Of a stretch of DNA of 64,000 nucleotides, positions 47,126 to 56,272 are shown one piece after another (the first letter of the stretch is position 1; each line of letters starts with the position of its first letter). The position numbers were made by a program, and so were the translations under genes. Source of the DNA: CAVRQM01 sp963723455 (GTDB taxonomy: Bacteria > Pseudomonadota > Alphaproteobacteria > Acetobacterales > Acetobacteraceae); assembly GCA_963723455.1 (NCBI GenBank), contig CAVRQM010000005.1, positions 930,001-994,000 of the forward strand. The letters are read 5' to 3'. The notes beneath the pieces are model-generated. The model did not search any database, was not told the origin of the DNA, and saw nothing but the letters and a program-made list of their open reading frames with translations.

Positions 47126-47200
47126 GAACGCTCCCCCGTGCTTTCCGGCCAGCCTGCCTTCGCCCCGGCGAAAACGCCAGGGCCACGGGGCGCGGGCGCG

Positions 47201-48743
47201 CTACGGCGCGGCCGGCCATTCCAGCGCCGACAGGCACGGCTGCGTGCCGCCGCACAGATAGTCGATGCGCCGCGCCGGCGGCCTGACCTGCGCCAGCAGC
47301 GCCGGCAGGCGCTGCACGTCGTCCCATTGGGCGATCACCCAGACATGCCGCCCCTGCGCGATCGCCTGGCGGATCTGCGCGTCGTCGATGGCCGGCACGC
47401 CCAGCCGCGCCGGGATCATCGTGCCCTCCAGGCTGGGCGCCATCGAACCGCGCCATTGCTCGACATGGGCGGCCCCAGGCAGATAGTAGGCGGCGGCAAG
47501 CGGCGTCGCCTTCAGGCCGAGCACGATCAGGTCGGCGCGGCGCATGTCGGCGGCGTTCTGCGTGAACAGCCGGCGCCACGGCGTCTTGTTCACCTCGTCG
47601 GTCAGCGCGACTTGCCACAGCAGGCCGCTGCCGAAAGCCAGCAGCGTCGCCGCGAGCAGGAACGGTCGCGCCGCCGAGCGCGCCGCCAGCCCGTGCGCGA
47701 TTAGCACGCAGAGCGGCACCGTCGCCCATAGCAGCGTGCGCGGCGTCAGCACCGGCTGCTTCAGGCTGGCCAGCAGCATCAGCGCCACGCCGAACGCCGG
47801 CGCGGCCAGCAGCACGCTGCGCGCCACCGGCGGCACGCCGCGCGCCAGAACCGCCGCACCGGTCGCCAGCAGCAGCAGCAGGGCAAGCTCCGCCCCGGGC
47901 AGGCGCATCGGCACCACCGCGCTGGTGGCGACGCTGCTGAGCGCCGCGGCCACGTCGCGCGGCGACAGCGGCGGCATCCAGGCGAGGCTCTGGCGCGCGC
48001 TGAACACCCGCATCACGAGCAGCCCCGGAAGCACGATGGCGACCACGACGGCGTTGCCCACCACCCAGCGCGCCAGCAGCCGCCCCCGCCCCGGCTGCGG
48101 CGTCAGCAGCAGATGCAGCAGCCCGGCGGCGCCCAGCCCGGCGGTGACGATGACCATGGTAATGTGGCAGCAGATCGCGCCCACCGCCCCAACCGCATAC
48201 AGCAGCAGGCCGCCGCGCCGGTCGGGTCGGTGGAGGAACCGCGCCAGCCCGATCATCGCCACCGTGAACGGCGCCAGCAGCAGCGCGTACATCCGCGCCT
48301 CCTGGGCGAACAGGATGTCCAGCGGGCACAGCCGCCGCCAGCCAGGCGGCGATCATCGCCGCCCGGCGCGCCAGCAACTCGCGCGCCAGCAGATAGACCA
48401 GCCCGACCGTCGCCATCGACGCTGCCACCGACAGCGAGCGCAGCGCCGCCTCGCTGCTGCCGAACAGCCGCATCCAGCCTTGCAGCAGCAGATAGTAGGT
48501 CGGCGGCGAGGACTCGAGCGCCAGCCCGTGCCCGAGCAGGAAGCCAGGACCGAACAGGTCATAATAGTAGCGCGAGAACAGCTCGTCGTTCCACAGCGAC
48601 GCCTGCCCCAGATGGAACAGGCGCAGGCCGAGGCCGACCAGCACGAGGGCGCAGATTTCGGCGGCGCGCCGGGCGTGCCCCGCCGATTTCGGCCGCGCAG
48701 CGGAGGCGGCGGTCGCGGGAACAAGATCGGACTGCACAGCCAC
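47201..48743 (-). pseudogene. ArnT-like GT39/GT83-type membrane glycosyltransferase, frameshifted
   Basis: A polytopic inner-membrane protein with the first-loop motif HLGQASLWNDELFSRYYYD of lipid-linked-sugar glycosyltransferases (PF13231 type), followed by about ten spans and a soluble C-terminal part. The GTG at 48743 has AGGAG seven bases before it. The frame slips near 48325. The continuation LCPLDILFAQEARMYALLL carries the family's conserved QEARMY. One extra G, or two lost bases, explains it. The sugar and acceptor are unknown; a surface glycan is likely. Confidence 0.8.
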
Positions 48744-48902
48744 GGCCGCTCCTGATGCTCGCCGTCCAGGGCAACGCCTGGAGCGTGCGGTTGGTAACAC
48801 ATCCGCTGTCGGGGCCACGCTGGCAGGGGCGCGGCCCGGCCGGACGTTGACGCCAGCCGCATATTGTCGGATGAATGTGCAAGGGAAGAAACGGGGTCGC
48901 GC

Positions 48903-49667
<765 letters not shown>

Positions 49668-49692
49668 TGGCCCCTCTGCGGAGCAGGATCTG

Positions 49693-50763
49693 ATGGCCCG
49701 CGCGCCGGCAGCGCCGTCGATCTGGTCGCGCATCGAGGGCCTGCCGATCATCGTGGTGTTCGTGCTGATCCTGGCGCTGTTCATGTCCACCGCGCCGGAG
49801 GTGTTCCTGCGGCCGAACATCTACACCACGTTGCTGTCCACCGCGCCGCCGCTGGTGCTGCTGGCGACCGGCCTGACCTTCGTGATCGGCGCCGGCGAGA
49901 TTGACCTGTCGTTCCCGGCGGTGATCGCCTTCTCCGGCTTCGTGTTCGCGATCCTGTTCAAGCAGTACCATCTCGGCTGGCTCGCGGTGGCCGGCGCGCT
50001 GGCGTCGGGGATGCTGGTGGGCGTGGTCAACGGCCTGCTGATCGCGCGCGTCGGCATCCCGAGCTTCATCGCGACGCTCGGCTCGCAATTCTTCTGGTCC
50101 GGCATGGCCACCGTGCTGTCCGGCGGCAAGAGCTACGCGCTGCGCGGCGCCGAGGCGAGCAGCGTCTATACCAGCATCGTCGGCGTGTTCGGCGATCCGA
50201 ACTCGATCGCCTGGCAGGACCAGATATCGGTGCAGGCGCTGTGGACGGCGCTGATCGTGGTGTTCCTGTGGTTCATCCTGAACCGCCACCGCTTCGGCGA
50301 ACATGTGCTGTTCCTGGGCGACAGCAACGATGTCGCGCGCGTGGTCGGCATCAACGTGACGCGCGAGAAGATCAAGCTGTTCACGCTGATGGGCGCGCTG
50401 GCCGCGGTCGCCGCCATCATGCTGACGCTGGAAAACAAGAACTACTTCGGCAACCAGGGCGAGGGATACCTGCTGACCGCCATCGCCGCGGTGCTGATCG
50501 GCGGCACCAGCATCTTCGGCGGCAGCGCCACCATCGTCGGCACGATCTTCGGTTGCCTGATCATCTGGATGCTGGAGGCCGGGCTGGTCGCGTCGGGGCT
50601 GACCGGCGCCTGGGTGCGCACGGTGCAGGGGCTGATCTTCCTGATTGCGATCGTGTTCTACCTGCTGGTCGAACAGCCGGCCCGGCGCGCCGCGCTGTTC
50701 GCCCGGTTCCGCCGCGCCCCGCCGCCGGTGCCGCGCCCGGCCGCCGCCGGCGGACCACGCTGA
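49693..50763 (+). CDS. Sugar ABC transporter permease (CUT2)
   Basis: A 356-residue permease of the ribose/fructose type (PF02653), with about ten spans. The conserved LLATGLTFVIGAGEIDLSFPAVIAFSG segment, GLLIARVGIPSFIATLGSQFFW and LIGGTSIFGGSATIVGTIFG are diagnostic. It starts 25 bases after the ATPase gene. Confidence 0.92.
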   Translation: MARAPAAPSIWSRIEGLPIIVVFVLILALFMSTAPEVFLRPNIYTTLLSTAPPLVLLATGLTFVIGAGEIDLSFPAVIAFSGFVFAILFKQYHLGWLAVAGALASGMLVGVVNGLLIARVGIPSFIATLGSQFFWSGMATVLSGGKSYALRGAEASSVYTSIVGVFGDPNSIAWQDQISVQALWTALIVVFLWFILNRHRFGEHVLFLGDSNDVARVVGINVTREKIKLFTLMGALAAVAAIMLTLENKNYFGNQGEGYLLTAIAAVLIGGTSIFGGSATIVGTIFGCLIIWMLEAGLVASGLTGAWVRTVQGLIFLIAIVFYLLVEQPARRAALFARFRRAPPPVPRPAAAGGPR

Positions 50764-50805
50764 GCCCACGCCCGACTTGATCCGAACCAGAAACGGAGGA
50801 AACCG

Positions 50806-51789
50806 ATGAAGACTCTCCTGCTCGCCACCGCCGCCCTGCTCGCCGTCGCCGGGGGCGCGCGCGCCGCCGAGGAGGCGCCCGGCAAGGGCGTCACGATCTA
50901 CATGCAGATGGGCGGCAACCCGGGCGACGGGTCCACGCTCGCGCGGCAGACCGGCGCCTCGGCGGCGGCGACCGCGCTGGGCGTGGACCGGCTGAACGCG
51001 CAGTTCTCCGCCTGGGCGCCGGAGACGATGGTGCAGCAGTTCAAGCAGGCGCTGGCCGCCAAGCCATCCTGCATCGTCATCATGGGCCATCCCGGCAGCG
51101 ACGCCTTTCACGACCTGGTCAAGCAGGCGGTCGAGCAGGGCATCGTCGTCACCGACGGCAACAGCCCGCTGACGCCGCTGCAGTCCGAGTTCGGCCCCAA
51201 GGGCTTCGGCTACGCCGGCGTCGATCTGTATGCCGGCGGCACGCTGACCGCGAACAACATGATCAAGGACGGCAACCTGAAATCCGGCGACGAGGCGATG
51301 GTCTATGGCGTGTTCAGCCAAGCCGAGCGCGGCCAATCGGAAAAGGGCCTGGCCGACACGCTGCAAAAGGCCGGGCTGAAGGTCGATCGCCTGGAGATCA
51401 CGCAGGAGGCCAACACCGATCCGACGCTGGCCGTCCCGGTGCTGACCGCCTACATCCAATCGCACCCGAAGCTGAAGGCGATCGGCACCCAGCACGGCGG
51501 CGTCACCGGCATCCTGGCCGAGGTGCTGAAAAAGTCGGGCAAGAAGCCGGGCGAGATCACCGTGGGCGGCATCGACCTCGCGCCGGCCACGATCGACGGG
51601 CTGAAATCCGGCTACGTGTCGGCGACCCTGGACCAGTTGCTGTACCTGCAGGGCTTCTTTCCGGTCGTGCAATGCGTGATGTCGGCGAAGTACAAGATGC
51701 CCGGACTGTCGCTGAACACCGGAGCCGGGGTCATCACGCCGCAGACGATCGGCGGCCTGGTCGGCCTGATCGAAGCCGGGATCCGGTAG
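50806..51789 (+). CDS. Sugar-binding periplasmic protein of the ABC importer
   Basis: A 327-residue family-4-type solute-binding protein (PF13407). The signal peptide MKTLLLATAALLAVAGGARA is followed by a two-lobed domain (AALAAKPSCIVIMGHPG, GYAGVDLYAGG, KAIGTQHGGVTG). GGAGG lies near 50796. The order ATPase-permease-binding protein forms one operon. The sugar cannot be named from sequence. Confidence 0.92.
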   Translation: MKTLLLATAALLAVAGGARAAEEAPGKGVTIYMQMGGNPGDGSTLARQTGASAAATALGVDRLNAQFSAWAPETMVQQFKQALAAKPSCIVIMGHPGSDAFHDLVKQAVEQGIVVTDGNSPLTPLQSEFGPKGFGYAGVDLYAGGTLTANNMIKDGNLKSGDEAMVYGVFSQAERGQSEKGLADTLQKAGLKVDRLEITQEANTDPTLAVPVLTAYIQSHPKLKAIGTQHGGVTGILAEVLKKSGKKPGEITVGGIDLAPATIDGLKSGYVSATLDQLLYLQGFFPVVQCVMSAKYKMPGLSLNTGAGVITPQTIGGLVGLIEAGIR

Positions 51790-51815
51790 CCGGAGGCGAA
51801 GCGCCCCTTCCCCGG

Positions 51816-51847
51816 CCCTCTCCCGCAGGGAGAGGGTTGGGTGAGGG
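51816..51847. repeat. Dispersed palindromic repeat CCCTCTCCC-GGGAGAGGG, copy 1
   Basis: Perfect 9-bp stem CCCTCTCCC / GGGAGAGGG with a 3-base loop (51816-51836), followed by TTGGGTGAGGG. A second copy lies at 56232. It is 26 bases after the binding-protein stop, in a converging-gene space, and could stop transcription. Confidence 0.75.
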
Positions 51848-51871
51848 GCCGACAGCCCCTCGGCCGCCTCG

Positions 51872-52063
51872 CTACCGCGACGCCAGCAGCGCGTGGACGA
51901 ACGCGTACCCCACGATCGGGATTGCCACCAGCACGTACACCCGCAGCAGCACCAGCAGCGCCAGCGTGCCGCGACCCAGATGCCGGCGCGGCAACCTGCG
52001 TCGCTTCGCCTCGCTCCGCTGCGCCGGCTCCAGCGCGCGCATCGCCATCGCATCGTGCTGCAT
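51872..52063 (-). CDS. Small membrane protein downstream of the NRAMP gene
   Basis: A 63-residue ORF beginning MQHDAMAMRALEP. A basic stretch (KRRRLPRRHLGRG) precedes one membrane span (TLALLVLLRVYVLVAIPIVGYAFVHALLA). It starts 6 bases after the transporter stop on the same strand, so it is probably co-transcribed. The composition is that of a real single-span protein, but I know no family. Confidence 0.5.
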   Translation of the reverse strand: MQHDAMAMRALEPAQRSEAKRRRLPRRHLGRGTLALLVLLRVYVLVAIPIVGYAFVHALLASR

Positions 52064-52069
52064 CGCCGC

Positions 52070-53416
52070 CTATCCTGCCAGCAGGTGAGGAAACACCGTG
52101 ATTACGCCATAGACCGCGCCGATCGCGCAGATCGCCACGACGATCGCGCCGCCGGCCAGGTTCGCGGGCCAGCGATTGGCCAGGCCGCCCATGATCTCGC
52201 GGTCGTTGACCAGCAGCAGCAGCAGCAGCAGCGCCGGCGGCATCAGCAAGGTGGCGATCACGTTCACGGTCAGCGTCATCGCCAGCAGCGGCGCGCCGGG
52301 AATCAGCACGATCGCGGCCGCCAGCGCGGTCGAGACGATCGCCGAGGCGTAGAACAGGCGCCCCTGCGAGAAATCCAGGTTCAGGCTGTGGCTGTGCGAC
52401 ATCGTCTCGGCCAGCGCATAGGACGAGCTGGCCGATATGGTGGCCGCTGCGACCAGCCCCGCCTCAATGATGCCGAGCGCGAACAGCGTCGCCCCGGTGC
52501 TGCCCAGCATCGGGCGCAGCGCGGTGGCGAAATCCGCCCCGCTCGCGAATGTCGAGACATCGACATGGGCGGCGAACAGCGGCGCGGCGGCGACCAGCGT
52601 GGCGATCGCCGCCACCGCCGCGACCAGCGCGCCGATCGCCGTATCCAGCCGCCCTTGCGCCAGATCGGCGCGGGTCAGGCCCTTGTCCACCACCGCGCTC
52701 TGCTGGAAGAACAGCATCCAAGGCGTCACCGTGGCACCGACATTGGCCAGGATCAGCGTCACGAACGCGGCGTTCAGGCCGCCCGGCAGCGGCCCCCAGG
52801 CGACCACCGCATGCAGTAGCGCCGCGCCGCTGGGGTGCGCATACAGCGCGGCCGGGATGAACAGCAGGTTGCCGGCGGCCAGCGTCATCACCACGCGCTC
52901 CCATGTCGCATAGCGGCGCAGCGCCAGCGAGGCCAGCACCAGCGCCGCCCCGGCCGCCACCGACAGCACCGGCGGTATTCCGAAATACAGGCCGCCGGCC
53001 TGGACCGCGATGAACTCGGTCACCAGCGTCAGCAGGTTTCCCAGCACCAGGTCGGCCATCGCGAAATAGCCCCAGAACGGGCCGAACCGCTGGAAGATCA
53101 GCTCGGCATGGCCGCGATGCGTGGCAGCGCCCAGGCGCACCGTCATCTCCTGCACCACAAAGGCCATCAGGAAGGTCAGCAGGATGAACGGGACGAAGAA
53201 CCCCACGCCATAGGTCGCCCCGGTGGTGGCGTACGACACCATGCTGGGGCCGTCGTTCTCCCCCAGCATGACCAGCACGCCGGGGCCGGCCAGCAGCCAC
53301 AGCAGCCGCAGCCGGCGCCCGCCGGCCCGGCTTTGCGCAACCTTCAGACGGTCGCGGGCGCGCAGCGCGTCTTCGCGGGCGAGGGCATCGGTCCGCGGCA
53401 CAGCCAGCTCACTCAC
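52070..53416 (-). CDS. NRAMP-family divalent metal transporter, non-canonical motifs
   Basis: A 448-residue, about 11-span protein of the NRAMP/SLC11 fold. The usual first-helix motif DPGN is replaced by ENDGPSMV (53-60). The sixth-helix MPH motif is replaced by ATVTPWMLFFQQS. The GTG at 53416 is preferred: a longer frame from 53497 would place the MntR-like palindrome inside the coding region. It faces mntR, so manganese control is likely, but metal choice may differ from ordinary MntH. Confidence 0.82.
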   Translation of the reverse strand: MSELAVPRTDALAREDALRARDRLKVAQSRAGGRRLRLLWLLAGPGVLVMLGENDGPSMVSYATTGATYGVGFFVPFILLTFLMAFVVQEMTVRLGAATHRGHAELIFQRFGPFWGYFAMADLVLGNLLTLVTEFIAVQAGGLYFGIPPVLSVAAGAALVLASLALRRYATWERVVMTLAAGNLLFIPAALYAHPSGAALLHAVVAWGPLPGGLNAAFVTLILANVGATVTPWMLFFQQSAVVDKGLTRADLAQGRLDTAIGALVAAVAAIATLVAAAPLFAAHVDVSTFASGADFATALRPMLGSTGATLFALGIIEAGLVAAATISASSSYALAETMSHSHSLNLDFSQGRLFYASAIVSTALAAAIVLIPGAPLLAMTLTVNVIATLLMPPALLLLLLLVNDREIMGGLANRWPANLAGGAIVVAICAIGAVYGVITVFPHLLAG

Positions 53417-53445
53417 GCGATCCAACCCCGCTACGCTTGTTGAGG

Positions 53446-53461
53446 TGTAGCCAAGACTACA
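53446..53461. promoter_or_regulatory. MntR-box-like operator
   Basis: Perfect palindrome TGTAG-CCAAGA-CTACA. Its core TAGC.AAG.CTA matches the core of the E. coli MntR box as I recall it (TAGCAAAGGCTA). It lies 30 bases upstream of the transporter GTG and 70 bases upstream of mntR, ideal for repressing both. Recall of the box is from memory and unchecked. Confidence 0.6.
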
Positions 53462-53530
53462 TTGTCGGGCCTGTGATGTGAAGCCGGCGGCGGCCATTGC
53501 AACTGCAACGCTGCGTGATACGCAGGGCGC

Positions 53531-53986
53531 ATGCAGTCCGCTCCCGACGCCACGGGCCTGCCCACGGCCTTGCCGGAGGAGCCGACGCAGGCCCGCCGCT
53601 TCGGCAAGACCCGCACCGCGCAGTCAACCGCGCTGCTGGAGGACTACGCCGAACTGATCGCCGATCTGCTGGCGGCCGGCGGCGAGGCGCGGCCGACCGA
53701 CATCGCGCGCCGGCTCGGCGTGTCGCACGCGACCGCGATCAAGACGATCAGCCGGCTGAAGCGCGAGGGCCTGGCCACCGCACGGCCGTATCGCGGCGTG
53801 TTCCTGACCGAGCAGGGCGAGCGCCTGGCCGCGCGGGTGCGGGCGCGTCACCGGCTGGTGGTGGACCTGCTGCGCGCGGTCGGCGTGCCCGACGAGGCGG
53901 CCGAGCAGGACGCCGAGGGCATCGAGCACCACGTCTCGGACGCCACGCTGCAGGCGTTCGCGGCGTATCTGCGCGCGCGCCGCTAG
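53531..53986 (+). CDS. mntR: Manganese-responsive transcriptional regulator MntR
   Basis: A 151-residue DtxR-family regulator. The winged helix (EARPTDIARRLGVSHATAIKTISRLKREGLATARPYRGVFLTEQGERLA) is followed by the metal-binding dimerisation helices (ARHRLVVDLLRAVGVP...EDAEGIEHHVSD-like). With Mn(II) bound it represses uptake genes. It faces the NRAMP gene. Its end overlaps the converging hydrolase gene by 4 bases. Confidence 0.92.
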   Translation: MQSAPDATGLPTALPEEPTQARRFGKTRTAQSTALLEDYAELIADLLAAGGEARPTDIARRLGVSHATAIKTISRLKREGLATARPYRGVFLTEQGERLAARVRARHRLVVDLLRAVGVPDEAAEQDAEGIEHHVSDATLQAFAAYLRARR

Positions 53987-54831
53987 GCCGCATCCGCCTC
54001 GCCCAGCAGGAACGCGCGCACCGCGGCGATCGTGGCGGCATCCATCAGCGCCGGCGCGTGGCCGCAACCGGGCACGCTGATCGTTCGCGCGCCATCGCGG
54101 GTCATCCCGGCCAGTGTCAATTCCAGCAGCAGGTCGCTGTCCGCGCCGCGCAGCACCAAGCGCGGCACGGTGATGGCGGACCACATTGCCGACAGGTTCA
54201 CGTCCTCGGGCGGGCTGGCCAGGATCGGCTCGCGGATCGCCGGATCGTAGTGCAGCGCCAGCCGCCCGTTCGCCAGCGCGCGGCCGGAGTGGCGGGCGAG
54301 ATGCGCCCATTGCGCATCGGTCAGCCGCCCGAACGGCGCGTGCACCCGCCGCAACTCCGCCTCCAGCGCCGGGCGGTCGGCGAACTCGGCCGGGGCCGCC
54401 GCCAGGTAGTCGCGGATGCGCGCCAGCGCCGCGGCCGGGATGAACGGGCCGATGTCGTTCAGCACCAGCCTCGAAACCGGGTTGCCCGGCATCGCCGCGA
54501 CCGCCATGCCGCAGATGCCGCCCAGCGAGGTGCCGACCCAGCCCACCGGCCCGCCGGTCGCGGCCAGCAGATGCGACAGCGCGGCGACGTAGCTCGGCAG
54601 CGCATACTGCTCCGGCCGATCGAGCCATTGCGACAGCCCGCGTCCCGGCAGGTCCGGGCAGACCACGCGGAAGCGGTCGGCCAGCCCGTCCGCCAGCGCA
54701 TCGAAATCGCGACCGTTGCGGGTGAGGCCGTGGACGCACAAAATCACGGGCGCGTGAGGGTCGCCCCACTCGACCCAGGACAGATGACGGAACGTTCCGC
54801 CAAGAAGATATGCAGTAGAGCCGACGCGCAT
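53983..54831 (-). CDS. Alpha/beta hydrolase
   Basis: A 282-residue alpha/beta hydrolase. The oxyanion region is LCVHGLTRNGRDFDALA, the nucleophile elbow GTSLGG carries the serine, and the acid lies in LRGADSDLL with the histidine in GCGHAPALMD. The ATG at 54831 has AAGGAAG nine bases before it, better than the in-frame start at 54885. The substrate is unknown. Confidence 0.88.
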   Translation of the reverse strand: MRVGSTAYLLGGTFRHLSWVEWGDPHAPVILCVHGLTRNGRDFDALADGLADRFRVVCPDLPGRGLSQWLDRPEQYALPSYVAALSHLLAATGGPVGWVGTSLGGICGMAVAAMPGNPVSRLVLNDIGPFIPAAALARIRDYLAAAPAEFADRPALEAELRRVHAPFGRLTDAQWAHLARHSGRALANGRLALHYDPAIREPILASPPEDVNLSAMWSAITVPRLVLRGADSDLLLELTLAGMTRDGARTISVPGCGHAPALMDAATIAAVRAFLLGEADAA

Positions 54832-55028
54832 TTGTTTCGCTTCCTTCAGGCAACCACCGCTGATGCTGTCCCGCCACAGCCGCATTCGAAACGCTGTTCA
54901 CGAAGCCTTGCGCAGCGGGAACCCTGGAACTGCGCTAGGGAGGGCGCAGTTGTTCCGGCGCGACGCAGGATCGCATTCCCCGGCACGCCCATTCGGGCAC
55001 TCGGCACGACACGAAGGACGCATACCCC

Positions 55029-56171
55029 ATGAGCATGAGACACGCATTGCTGGCGGCGACGATCATCGGGCTGCCGATGGCGCTGCCGGTCGCTTCCTTC
55101 GCCCAGCCGGTGACCGGCCTGTATGTCGGCGCCGGGGCGATGGGCAATATCTTGCAGGACGAGACCGTCAAGCGGCTGAGTACCCCGAGCGGCACCATTC
55201 CTGCCGCCGGATCGAACCCGAAATTCGACGTGGGATATGGCGGCGTCGCCAGCATCGGCTACGGCCTCGGCAACGGTCTGCGGGTCGAGTTGGAGGGCAA
55301 TTACCGCAACAACGACCTGCGCACCGTCAGTCTGGCCAGCCCGGCTTTCCGGGCCAGCGGCAGCGAGCAGAAATACGGCGCGATGGTCAACGCCCTGTAC
55401 GATTTCAGCTTCGGCGACATCGGCCTGTCGATGCTGGGCCTGGACGGGCTGAACCCGTATGTCGGGATCGGCGCCGGCTGGGCGCACAACCAATGGCGCG
55501 GTGTCAACGTGCCGTTCGGCGACGCGCCGGGCTACAGCTCGCTGAACGTCAACAACGGCACCGACATGTTCGCCTATCAGGTGATCGCCGGCCTGTCGTT
55601 CCCGCTGTACAGCGTCGTCCCGGGCCTGTCGCTGACCGCCGAATACCGCTTCTACAGCACGCCGAACGACCGCAAGTACAACAGCCAGCTGATCGCGCCG
55701 GGCGTGCCGTCGGCCTCCAACCTCAAGGTCGCCGACGACTTCAACCATTCGGTGCTGGTCGGCCTGCGCTATGCGTTCAACGTGCCGGCCCCGCCGCCGC
55801 CGCCCGCGCCCGCCCCGGTCGCCGCCCCTGCCCCGGCGCCGTCGCGCACCTATCTCGTGTTCTTCGACTGGGACCGCGCCGACCTGACCGACCGCGCCCG
55901 CCAGATCATCGGCGAGGCCGCCGCCAACGTCGCGCGCGTGCAGGTGACGCGCATCGAGGTGAACGGCTACACCGACCTGTCCGGCTCGCCCGCCTACAAC
56001 CAGCGGCTCAGCGTGCGCCGCGCCGACGCGGTGGCCGGCGAGCTGGTGCGCGACGGCGTGCAGCGCAACGAGATCACCACCCGCGGCTTCGGCGAGACCA
56101 ACCCGCTGGTGCCGACGGCGCAAGGGGTCCGCGAGCCGCAGAACCGGCGGGTGGAGATCATCCTGAAGTAA
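55029..56171 (+). CDS. OmpA-family outer-membrane protein
   Basis: A 380-residue protein. A signal peptide ends VASFA, a beta-barrel of about 230 residues follows (VGYGGVASIGYGLGNGLRVELEGNY, alternating pattern), then a Pro-rich linker (APPPPPAPAPVAAP) and a C-terminal OmpA peptidoglycan-binding domain. That domain has VFFDWDRADLTDRARQ, NGYTDLSGS and the final RRVEI. It tethers the outer membrane to peptidoglycan and may be a main porin-like protein. Confidence 0.9.
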   Translation: MSMRHALLAATIIGLPMALPVASFAQPVTGLYVGAGAMGNILQDETVKRLSTPSGTIPAAGSNPKFDVGYGGVASIGYGLGNGLRVELEGNYRNNDLRTVSLASPAFRASGSEQKYGAMVNALYDFSFGDIGLSMLGLDGLNPYVGIGAGWAHNQWRGVNVPFGDAPGYSSLNVNNGTDMFAYQVIAGLSFPLYSVVPGLSLTAEYRFYSTPNDRKYNSQLIAPGVPSASNLKVADDFNHSVLVGLRYAFNVPAPPPPPAPAPVAAPAPAPSRTYLVFFDWDRADLTDRARQIIGEAAANVARVQVTRIEVNGYTDLSGSPAYNQRLSVRRADAVAGELVRDGVQRNEITTRGFGETNPLVPTAQGVREPQNRRVEIILK

Positions 56172-56199
56172 CCCCGTTCGGGGCGGCGGCCCTCGCCCC

Positions 56200-56261
56200 G
56201 TCCCTCTCCCAAGGAAGAGGGACCAGAACGTCCTCTCCCGTTAGGAGAGGGTTGGGTGAGG
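56200..56261. repeat. Dispersed palindromic repeat, copy 2, plus a second hairpin
   Basis: The first hairpin, GTCCCTCT / AGAGGGAC (56200-56223), is followed by CCTCTCC / GGAGAGG (56232-56250) and then GTTGGGTGAGGG. The latter part matches the copy at 51816. It sits between the converging ompA and methyltransferase genes and may end both transcripts. Confidence 0.75.
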
Positions 56262-56272
56262 GTGCCGGGCCG

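Noticed and set aside
48847..48876. Promoter before the sugar importer (TTGACG and a weak -10)
   Set aside because: The -35-like hexamer is good but no convincing -10 lies 16-18 bases away, so it is not listed as a feature.
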